Part shown: one piece after another, positions 48,217-55,069 of the stretch
Layout: each line of letters begins with the position of its first letter
How positions within the stretch are numbered: the stretch's first letter is position 1
Source: a virus
Length of the DNA: 55,069 bases
IMG/VR virus record: IMGVR_UViG_3300046167_000515
Location: 1-55,069 of that record
Direction: 5' to 3' (one strand)
Translations under genes and position numbers: made by a program
Notes under the pieces: model-generated
Told to the model about the DNA's origin: nothing
The model's database searches: none
Seen by the model: the letters and a program-made list of their open reading frames with translations, nothing else

Positions 48217-50109
48217 ATGTATGATCCTTCACTTGTCCCTTGGGGCGAGGTAGGGTATGCTGTCTATAAGCGTACCTATTCCAGACAAACTGCCGATGGC
48301 AAAACAGAAGAGTGGGAGGACACCGTTGATCGAGTGATTGATGCGTGTCGCGACCAACTCAACGTAGGCTTTACCCAATTCGAAGAGGGTGAGCTGAAGA
48401 AGATAATGATGGAGCTGAAAGGCACTGTGGCAGGGCGATTTCTCTGGCAGCTAGGTACTAAAACAGTTGACCGATTGGGGTTACCGTCTCTACAGAACTG
48501 CGCTTTCGTAGTGGTAGATGATCCTATTCGTCCGTTTACATGGGCGTTTGAAATGCTTATGCTTGGCTCAGGTGTGGGTTTTAACATCCAGCGAGAGAAC
48601 GTGTACCAGCTACCAAAGGTTAAGAACCGAGTTAAGGTAGAGCGTATAGACGAGAACGACGCAGACTTTATTGTTCCTGACAGCCGTGAGGGGTGGGTAG
48701 AGCTTTTACAGCGCGTCCTGGAGGCTTCATTTGTTACAGGTGAGGACTTTACATATGCTACACATCTTATTCGATCTAAGGGCTCTGCCATTAAAGGATT
48801 CGGAGGGACAGCTTCAGGGCCTGAGGATCTGGTCTGGGGCATGCAAGAGATAAATGACATCCTAAACAAGAAATCAGGTCAGCGTCTCAGCCCTGTTGAC
48901 TGCCTCGATGTAATGAACATCATTGGTAGAATCGTTGTAGCTGGTAACGTTCGTAGATCTGCGCAGATTGCTATCGGAGACTGCGATGATGTAGAGTACT
49001 TGCAAGCAAAGCGATGGGACCTAGGAGGTATTCCTAACTGGAGAGCGATGAGCAACAACTCTGTCGTTTGTGATGATATCTCAAAGCTGCCTGCTGAGTT
49101 CTGGGAGGGATACAACGGTAACGGAGAGCCATACGGACTCATCAACCTAGAGGCTTCACGACGCATGGGACGCACATTTGAAGTCGAGTACCCAGACCCA
49201 GACGTACAAGGGTTTAATCCTTGTGCTGAGCAGTCGCTAGCTAACTTCGAGACTTGCTGCTTGGCTGAGATTTACCTTCCAAACATCGAGCACTACGAAG
49301 AGCTTAAGAAGGTTGCGCGTTATCTTTATAGAATTAACAAGCATAGCTTGGCTATCAAATGCGCTGTGAAGGAGACCGAGGATATCGTACACAAGAATAT
49401 GCGTATGGGTATCGGAGTCACTGGATACTTGCAAGCTACTGAAGAGCAGCGATCTTGGTTGGCTGATTGCTATGACTACATCAGAGCATATGACAAAGAA
49501 TACTCTCAACTGGCAGGATATCCAGCATCCATTAAACTTACAACAGTCAAGCCATCTGGAACGCTTAGTCTACTTGCTGGCGTTACACCAGGAGCGCATC
49601 CAGGATACAGCGAATATTATATTCGACGAATCAGAATGTCAGCTGATAGCAGTCTGGCACATGCCGCCAGGGAGCACGGGTACCCTGTGGAGTTCGTGCT
49701 AAACTTTGATGGCACAGAAGACAAGTCTACTATCGTTGTAAGCTTTCCATGTAAGTTCCCTAAAGGAACCATGTTTGCTAACGACATGACAGCCTTGGAT
49801 CAACTGGAGGTTATCAAGCGTCTGCAAGCTGAGTGGTCTGACAATGCTGTATCGGTTACCATTTACTATCGTAAGGAAGAGCTGGACGGCATCAAGGAGT
49901 GGCTCGACAAGAACTTCAAGAACGTAAAGTCTGTATCATTCTTGCTTCATAATGAGCATGGATTCAAGCAGGCTCCTCTGGAAGAGATTGACGAAGGCAC
50001 ATACTTGGAGATGCGTAAGACGGTGACACCGATCACGTCAATAGCCCAGCTAGAGATGGACGAGGTGGAAATTGATGACTGCGAGGGCGGTGCATGTCCA
50101 GTACGATGA
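48217..50109 (+). CDS. nrdJ: Class II (cobalamin-dependent) ribonucleotide reductase, 630 aa
   Basis: Converts ribonucleotides to deoxyribonucleotides using adenosylcobalamin, like monomeric Lactobacillus RTPR. Visible motifs: LQNCAFVVVDD (substrate-site Cys), MLGSGVGFNIQRENV, GNVRRSAQIAIGD, the radical-site NPCAEQSLANFETCC, the loop TVKPSGTLSLLAGVTPGAHP, and a C-terminal redox pair CEGGAC. It is about 100 aa shorter than the Lactobacillus enzyme. No thioredoxin gene is seen. It is the last early gene. Confidence 0.93.
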   Translation: MYDPSLVPWGEVGYAVYKRTYSRQTADGKTEEWEDTVDRVIDACRDQLNVGFTQFEEGELKKIMMELKGTVAGRFLWQLGTKTVDRLGLPSLQNCAFVVVDDPIRPFTWAFEMLMLGSGVGFNIQRENVYQLPKVKNRVKVERIDENDADFIVPDSREGWVELLQRVLEASFVTGEDFTYATHLIRSKGSAIKGFGGTASGPEDLVWGMQEINDILNKKSGQRLSPVDCLDVMNIIGRIVVAGNVRRSAQIAIGDCDDVEYLQAKRWDLGGIPNWRAMSNNSVVCDDISKLPAEFWEGYNGNGEPYGLINLEASRRMGRTFEVEYPDPDVQGFNPCAEQSLANFETCCLAEIYLPNIEHYEELKKVARYLYRINKHSLAIKCAVKETEDIVHKNMRMGIGVTGYLQATEEQRSWLADCYDYIRAYDKEYSQLAGYPASIKLTTVKPSGTLSLLAGVTPGAHPGYSEYYIRRIRMSADSSLAHAAREHGYPVEFVLNFDGTEDKSTIVVSFPCKFPKGTMFANDMTALDQLEVIKRLQAEWSDNAVSVTIYYRKEELDGIKEWLDKNFKNVKSVSFLLHNEHGFKQAPLEEIDEGTYLEMRKTVTPITSIAQLEMDEVEIDDCEGGACPVR

Positions 50110-50143
50110 AGCGGATAGATCAATGCTGGGTGTCCCAGCTATA

Positions 50144-50818
50144 CTACTTGAATGGAAAGGGGCTTCGGCCCCTTTCTAGTTTCAAGACTGGTCGTGGCTC
50201 CTCCCTATAAAAAGGATCAAGTTCGGCACCGTAACATATTGTACCCCACTGACCTAACATAATTTGAAAGTCAATTACGTTAAAGTATCCATTGCCGTTT
50301 AGGTCTCCAGGGGTCCAGTATAAGTCTTGCCAGTTTTCCAGCATGAGCATAAGGTCAACCATACCCACTACGTGGTCTCCGTTTATATCCCCTAAACAAT
50401 AAGGGTCTTGATCGGTAATTCCTGGACGAGAGATTGGCAGTATGTAATGTATGCGCTCAATCTGACCAAGAGTAAAGTTCGTCCTACACGAATCGGGATA
50501 ATAATCCATGTGGTTATTTGTTTCGTAGCCATACAAAGCTGGAGGGCATATAGGGTTCTCGCAACTAAAGTTTAACTTTGTGGGTGGAGTATCGCAAACG
50601 TAGTCGCCTGACTCATCGCAAGGCCCTAAGTCCTCACCACAGAAATCTACGTTTTTGAACACGTGTTGCAACCCGACATAGTGTCCTACTTCGTGTATTA
50701 GAGTTTTGTTTTGATCTCTGTCGTCATACGAAAGCTGTGGACCGTAGTTCCCGAATACATCAGACCTAACCCACACACCGTCCAGCTCGGTGCTAGAGTG
50801 TGTAAGACGTCCAGGCAA
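50144..50818 (-). CDS. Secreted metalloprotease, catalytic and dockerin-like piece (frame-broken)
   Basis: Contains HEVGHYVGLQH, the extended zinc motif HExxHxxGxxH of metzincins (pappalysin/M43 type), then a Met-turn-like NNHMDYYPDSCRTNFTLGQI. The C-terminus has two Ca-binding dockerin-type repeats, DINGDHVVGMVDL and DLNGNGYFNVIDF. It joins to the 50793-51278 piece after removing one base in GGGTTT (about 50817), giving 377 aa. The listed start is a TTG with no support. Confidence 0.75.
   Translation of the reverse strand: MPGRLTHSSTELDGVWVRSDVFGNYGPQLSYDDRDQNKTLIHEVGHYVGLQHVFKNVDFCGEDLGPCDESGDYVCDTPPTKLNFSCENPICPPALYGYETNNHMDYYPDSCRTNFTLGQIERIHYILPISRPGITDQDPYCLGDINGDHVVGMVDLMLMLENWQDLYWTPGDLNGNGYFNVIDFQIMLGQWGTICYGAELDPFYREEPRPVLKLERGRSPFPFK
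50155..50176. terminator. Hairpin at convergence of early and late blocks
   Basis: Perfect GAAAGGGGC-TTCG-GCCCCTTTC. It lies 45 nt after the reductase stop and inside the last codons of the protease gene. Likely bidirectional stop, though T-runs are short. Confidence 0.6.
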
Positions 50819-51278
50819 ACCCTAGTATTCCGTTACAAAACTTAGGGAATATATGCACGTTCATGTACACCTCTCTATCCCATACTAAATCCTCTACGTA
50901 GGCATCCATCCATTGGAACCCGCTCTGGCTATACGGTACGCATACGTTGTTTTGCTCTAAGATTACAGGGGCGCCCCAGAACTCATCAAAGTCATGGTAC
51001 ATGATCGAGACAAGATCGAAGTTAATCATAGCCTCGTCGAACTCCTCGTTCAGATGCTCGTGAGCGTCCATGATGATGTCCTCAGGTATGTAGCTATCTG
51101 GAAAGCTGTCGGTGTAGTATATGTGGTATACGTAATCTATCTCCTCCCACTGCATAGGCTCTGGTACGTACCCCATCATTCTAGGCTGAGTGGTACTACC
51201 TCCGAATACAGCGCAAGAATCCTGCCCTACAATCACGTACTGTGAGAGCAGGCAGAGTGTAAGGATCACAAACCTCAT
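50793..51278 (-). CDS. Secreted metalloprotease, signal peptide and propiece (frame-broken)
   Basis: Signal peptide MRFVILTLCLLSQYVIVGQ followed by DSCAVFGG. The body has IDYVYHIYYTDSFPDSYIPE and ends FPKFCNGILGFAWTS, where the frame is lost just before the zinc motif. Export through the host inner membrane is expected. Its ATG overlaps the upstream small membrane gene by 4 nt. Confidence 0.75.
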   Translation of the reverse strand: MRFVILTLCLLSQYVIVGQDSCAVFGGSTTQPRMMGYVPEPMQWEEIDYVYHIYYTDSFPDSYIPEDIIMDAHEHLNEEFDEAMINFDLVSIMYHDFDEFWGAPVILEQNNVCVPYSQSGFQWMDAYVEDLVWDREVYMNVHIFPKFCNGILGFAWTSYTL

Positions 51279-51484
51279 TGCATCTGGTTCTTAGCTAAAA
51301 GAAGTTTAACCTCTTGAATCTCCCTTAGAAGCTGCTTCATGTCTTCTTTAAACTCTGAGTTGTCCGCCTCAAGAACAGCAACACGAGACGAAAGCCTGTT
51401 GTAGTCTGATTGAAATTTTATCCACCCACCGACCAAAGCACCCGCCACTGCTAAAAATTCAAAATGACTTAAGTTATCGGGCAT
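51275..51484 (-). CDS. Small membrane-anchored coiled-coil protein, 69 aa
   Basis: One N-terminal hydrophobic helix (FEFLAVAGALVGGWIKF) then a coiled-coil (RLSSRVAVLEADNSEFKEDM). Directly follows the holin with a 1-nt overlap. Could be a spanin-like or holin-modulating protein (inference). Confidence 0.65.
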   Translation of the reverse strand: MPDNLSHFEFLAVAGALVGGWIKFQSDYNRLSSRVAVLEADNSEFKEDMKQLLREIQEVKLLLAKNQMQ

Positions 51485-51912
51485 TATCTCCTGGTTTTTT
51501 CTACGGTCCTACCAGCAAAGTAAGCTCCGAATACGGTTAACATTAATATCTCAAGCAAAGATACGTAACTATCTTTTACGTTAAATGGCTGATTATCAAG
51601 GCTGTCAAGAAACATTGTTGTTACAAAAACGACTATTAATACAATTAACATAACAGGTCTAATAAGTTTCGCTAGCTTAATATCACTGCTCATGTCCGCT
51701 TGCCAACGCTCTGTCACGTTCTTTTGAAACTGAACCTCTGCGTCTACCTTAGCCTTTGCTTCGGCTGGATCAATGTCTGGCTCTTTCTTCAGTAGGTTCT
51801 TGACAAGACCAAGACCCCCTCTGTCTGGAAGTAGGTCGCCTACCGTGTCAAGCACTCCAGGAGCCTTGGCTTTTAGCCAGGTTCCGAGTTTAGTGTCCTT
51901 AATCTTCTCCAC
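51484..51912 (-). CDS. 3TM-type holin, 142 aa
   Basis: ERWQADMSSDIKLAKLIRPV, then LIVLIVVFVTTMFLDSL, SYVSLLEILMLTVFGAYFAG and RTVEKTRR match the 3TM holin family (PF11351-like). The N-terminal 70 residues are soluble. GTG 51912 overlaps the stop of the polyvalent gene and is preferred over an ATG further upstream inside that gene. It makes holes for the M15 peptidase. Confidence 0.8.
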   Translation of the reverse strand: MEKIKDTKLGTWLKAKAPGVLDTVGDLLPDRGGLGLVKNLLKKEPDIDPAEAKAKVDAEVQFQKNVTERWQADMSSDIKLAKLIRPVMLIVLIVVFVTTMFLDSLDNQPFNVKDSYVSLLEILMLTVFGAYFAGRTVEKTRR

Positions 51913-54900
51913 GTAGTTGTTTGTATTTTTTATTAAACCCAGCCATAGTCTTTCTTTGAACTTCGTACATCTCAAATATTCTATTCTGTCTGTCGATGTA
52001 GTTCTCTATATCTCTAGCCTTCTTTACTTCAGCTCGAATTTGCTTAAGCAGCTTGTCTGATTTTTTAAGTTCTTCGTTAAGAGATTGAATCCCATTATAT
52101 CTTCCTTCTTCTCTTATGATTTTATTCTCCCTTATTTCTCTGAATAGCTGCTGAACTTCTTTTTGGTTTTCCTTAAACTTTTCTACATCGTAGAAAGGGG
52201 AAGCCTCTCCGTATATCTTCTTTACGATAGGCACATCGTTATACCTGATTTTAACCTCTCCGTCTTCTCCAAAGCCATGAGCTAACCCGTTGGCTATACC
52301 TTTGATGTCCTTAGCTTCTGCGGCCTTCTTAGCTGACCTTCTAGTCATTTCAAAAAGGTTTCTTGCTTGCTCCCCTGACTCTAAAATAAAGTCGCCTGAT
52401 CCTCCGATCATGTACTCGAAAAGGTACCAAGAGTAGTCAGGGTTGAAGTCAGCCCACCCAGACTTAAACTGAGAGCCTCCAGTAGATTCGTTCATGTGCT
52501 CAAAGAACTCCTGCATCTTTTGAGGGGCTCTAAATGACAACTCAGAACTAGGGACTGGAGTTCCAAACGGAAGCTGAGACCCAGTAACAGGAGCGCCAAA
52601 GAATGTTTTATTCTCAGCCATCTCAACAAAAGGCTTTATTACCGTAGGAGATAAAGATCTTAGAACAAACGGTCCTGGGTTTTCGCCTATACCACCAAAC
52701 GATATAGGTGAGAATGACGTAAAGGCTGTTGTTCCCAACATCATTAGGGCTGAATCTGGCGTTCTATTTCCTGTAGATACCTCAGCTAAAGACATGCCCA
52801 TGTTGTTAAACAGGCCATACCCATATGGTAAAGGAACCTTTAGGAAGTCGTCTTTACCTTGACCGTAACAAAGAATCATGTTCCTTGATTTGTCGTACTC
52901 AGACAGCTTGTTGTACCACAACTCATCATCCTCTGGATCCCTACCGCTAACAGCTAGGTTCAGTAGGGTCAACATACCTGAGAATCCAGCCATACCCGCA
53001 GCTATCTTTTGAGCTCCTGTAGCTCTCTCGTTCCACTTTCTGGTTGATCCATCAGGTCGCTGAGCTGGCTTAACACCCTTGAGAGAGTTGTAAACCCTTA
53101 GGTTACCTTGAATGGCAGCGTTAAAGAACAGATAGATGGAGTTAAGAACTGGTCCAGCCTCTCCTGATCGGTTAAAGTTTACCGTTATGTTCTTTGAAAA
53201 CACGGCAGCCTTTTGAGCAGACGCCCCTCTATTTCTTGCAGTTACATAAGCTGAGAGACGTATGCTGTTTTCAAACGCTTCGTTGACACCTTCAACCCAA
53301 TTAAAGAACTGCTGAGGCTTAGAGAACAAAGCCTCTCTAATAGCCTTACCTTTCGTTAAGTCGTCCGCATCTGTAGATAGTTTAGCTTCTATCTCTTTCA
53401 GGTCCTCTATGTAGCTCCATCCTGTTTGACCACCAGAAGCTTTCCATTCATCTACCCAAGACTGGGTTTCTGCGTCCATCTCTCTACCCAGAGCGTTGGT
53501 AGACAGCATTGATTTAAGGTACTTAAATGTGCTTCCATACAATTCCTTTTTAAATCCTTTGGTGTCAATATCTCCTAGCTCGCCTTGCTCTAGGTCGGCC
53601 TCAGCACTGTAAAGCGCACCCCCAAGGTCTCTAGCAAAGTTTGACACAAAGAAGTTAGGATCCCACTGAGTAAACACGCCTCTTAGCCACCCTACTGGAG
53701 CTCTCATCATTCTGATAAAGCTGTTGGATGACTCCATCGTCATTCCGTTCAAGGTAGCCGCGTAGTAGGGGTCTTTAAAGTATATGAATTCCTGTTTTCC
53801 GTTAATACGTACTGCCACAGTCCTAGGGTCAGCCTCCATCTCCATCATGGACATTGCTGTCTGTCTTCCATTCTCATCCAGTCTAGTCAATGGTGACATC
53901 TGGTTTACAACAGACCAAACATCCTCCATTGGATTCTTTTTAGCTAGCTCGTGGAGAGACTGAAGGGTTCTGTTCTTTTCTGCCCATTGGTGAGTGACAG
54001 CATTCTGCATCACAATGTTAGCCAGCACGTTAGCCGCCTCTGACTCACGACCTATAGCAGCTTTCGTTTTGGTGCCGTATACGCTCATGCCAGCACCTCC
54101 AGTAGGGTAGCTGTTAGAGTTTAAGTCTAGCTCATCTTCAGCAAACCCCTGAAGCGGAACGTAGTTCTTGTACAAAGCGTTCCACGCATCAAGTCTGTCT
54201 TGGCTCTCAAGACCCTCGTCAAGCATAGTCTTTCTGGTGTCATCAATAACGTCAGTAAACATCTTAGTGAGCTCTCTGAACTCCTTGCTATCTAACCTTG
54301 AGATAATCTCATTGGCAACCTCAGTCTCCATACCAGATCCTGCGTCAAGGTCTGGTCTTGTCTTGCTGATCTTTTCGTTTCTTTCCTGAGCGTGTAGAGC
54401 ATACATGAACTGGCTTAGGTCCTTATGAGAAACCCCAAACTCCTTCATTTTCTCCCTTGCATTATTCATGACAACCTCTAGGTCATCCATAGCCTTTCTG
54501 GAGCGACCATACATAAGCTGTTCTACCTCGCTAAACCGCTGAGACTCAGGAACTTTCTTGCCTTTACTTTTCTCTATAGATTCTTGAATTCCTATTACGT
54601 CTGCGTATTTATTTACGAGCCATGTGTTTAGGAAGTCAACAGACCCTTGGTATCCTCCTCTTTCTTCCTTTAGTTGATAGAACCTAGGCGGCATAATTCG
54701 TGAAGACTTTGCATCACTATCATCATATTTGCGGCCAGCCTCTAGGTCAGCCACAGCCTGTCTTAGACCGTCTTTACTATATGGCTTTTTAAATCCTTCA
54801 GCAAGGCTTGCACTTGAAGAAGGAAGAGAAATGTTCACTCCTAGCTTCCACCCTCTGTCTGTCTTCTCTACGGTATGAGACATAGCCTCAGACGTGTTGG

Positions 54901-55069
54901 TCAAGAAGTTATACCTTCTGTGAAACTTCCTCATCTTACCAAGGAATAGCGTCTCGCCGTTAACAAAAGAAGACGCAAGCTCTACGGAAGTAAAATCTGA
55001 AGTATCGAGCTCACTATACGTTCTAGGCTTCCACTCAAGTTTACTACCCGTTTCTAAGCTGTTAGCTTT
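51899..55069 (-). CDS. Giant polyvalent virion protein, C-terminal 1056 aa (enters from right edge)
   Basis: Open from base 55069 on a codon boundary and continuous with the 1-5067 piece (junction SNVIN-KANSLE). It contains the region typical of large polyvalent proteins (LPD38-like, from memory): FTQWDPNFFVSNFARDLGGA, FNWVEGVNEAFENSIRLSAY, KNITVNFNRSGEAGP and IYLFFNAAIQGNLRVYNS. A Gly/Ser/Phe-rich membrane-like zone follows, then a long Lys/Glu coiled-coil C-terminus. Probably ejected with DNA. Confidence 0.85.
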   Translation of the reverse strand, partial: KANSLETGSKLEWKPRTYSELDTSDFTSVELASSFVNGETLFLGKMRKFHRRYNFLTNTSEAMSHTVEKTDRGWKLGVNISLPSSSASLAEGFKKPYSKDGLRQAVADLEAGRKYDDSDAKSSRIMPPRFYQLKEERGGYQGSVDFLNTWLVNKYADVIGIQESIEKSKGKKVPESQRFSEVEQLMYGRSRKAMDDLEVVMNNAREKMKEFGVSHKDLSQFMYALHAQERNEKISKTRPDLDAGSGMETEVANEIISRLDSKEFRELTKMFTDVIDDTRKTMLDEGLESQDRLDAWNALYKNYVPLQGFAEDELDLNSNSYPTGGAGMSVYGTKTKAAIGRESEAANVLANIVMQNAVTHQWAEKNRTLQSLHELAKKNPMEDVWSVVNQMSPLTRLDENGRQTAMSMMEMEADPRTVAVRINGKQEFIYFKDPYYAATLNGMTMESSNSFIRMMRAPVGWLRGVFTQWDPNFFVSNFARDLGGALYSAEADLEQGELGDIDTKGFKKELYGSTFKYLKSMLSTNALGREMDAETQSWVDEWKASGGQTGWSYIEDLKEIEAKLSTDADDLTKGKAIREALFSKPQQFFNWVEGVNEAFENSIRLSAYVTARNRGASAQKAAVFSKNITVNFNRSGEAGPVLNSIYLFFNAAIQGNLRVYNSLKGVKPAQRPDGSTRKWNERATGAQKIAAGMAGFSGMLTLLNLAVSGRDPEDDELWYNKLSEYDKSRNMILCYGQGKDDFLKVPLPYGYGLFNNMGMSLAEVSTGNRTPDSALMMLGTTAFTSFSPISFGGIGENPGPFVLRSLSPTVIKPFVEMAENKTFFGAPVTGSQLPFGTPVPSSELSFRAPQKMQEFFEHMNESTGGSQFKSGWADFNPDYSWYLFEYMIGGSGDFILESGEQARNLFEMTRRSAKKAAEAKDIKGIANGLAHGFGEDGEVKIRYNDVPIVKKIYGEASPFYDVEKFKENQKEVQQLFREIRENKIIREEGRYNGIQSLNEELKKSDKLLKQIRAEVKKARDIENYIDRQNRIFEMYEVQRKTMAGFNKKYKQLRGED

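Noticed and set aside
1-55069. CRISPR array, insertion sequence, integrase or attachment sites
   Set aside because: No direct-repeat/spacer pattern, transposase or recombinase sequence was seen. The repeated short hairpins have differing sequences and are not CRISPR repeats.

Overview
The window looks like the complete genome of a lytic, tailed, probably podovirus-like double-stranded DNA phage of a Bacteroidetes (likely marine flavobacterial) host. Evidence for the host: start codons have no Shine-Dalgarno sequence, promoter boxes match the Bacteroidetes consensus TAnnTTTG (with TTG 20 nt upstream in the early set), and the replicative helicase carries a BT4734/VirE-type primase domain. The two window ends belong to one gene. 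The minus-strand frame that starts at 5067 leaves the left edge exactly on a codon boundary, and the minus-strand frame entering at 55069 starts exactly on one. Joined, they give an uninterrupted protein of 2745 aa, so the molecule is circular or circularly permuted at 55069 bp.

Layout. Two large divergent transcription blocks start from a gene-free region at 33.8-34.6 kb. The late block runs on the minus strand from 33.8 kb down to 1, then through the junction from 55.07 kb to 50.14 kb. It holds small basic and virion proteins, an M15 cell-wall peptidase, a GroES-like protein, tRNA-Arg(TCT), terminase, portal, a fibre/receptor-binding cluster, three tiny basic proteins, scaffold, major capsid protein, neck proteins, a giant stabilisation/tail protein, ejected internal proteins, the 2745 aa polyvalent protein, a 3TM holin and a secreted metalloprotease. 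Two small plus-strand genes (30775 and 31814) lie inside this block. The early block runs on the plus strand from 34.6 to 50.1 kb. It holds many tightly overlapping small unknown genes, then a DnaA-domain-IV-like protein, a probable annealing protein, a PD-(D/E)XK exonuclease, an SSB-like protein, a DUF3310 protein, a primase-helicase, an endonuclease-I-like resolvase and a class II ribonucleotide reductase. The blocks converge on a hairpin at 50155-50176. No DNA polymerase, RNA polymerase or integrase was recognised, so the phage probably uses host polymerases and is lytic.

Most unusual content. (1) About 1.8 kb (33.88-35.69 kb) is packed with short perfect stem-loops. They run without a break from an untranslated leader into a Lys/Ser/Ala-rich ORF that itself holds more than 20 hairpins. 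(2) A second structured non-coding RNA (37.65-38.09 kb) contains a perfect tRNA T-arm and a 7-bp acceptor-like stem but no anticodon arm. (3) A third is a cloverleaf-like RNA at 42.11-42.21 kb. (4) A repeated leader, TCAAAATCTC, precedes several early start codons, while several late promoters abut their start codons and predict leaderless mRNAs.

Caveat. At least seven genes are broken by single-base frame changes, nearly all one extra base in a homopolymer. This points to residual long-read indels rather than true pseudogenes. Broken genes are given as their pieces, with the join explained.
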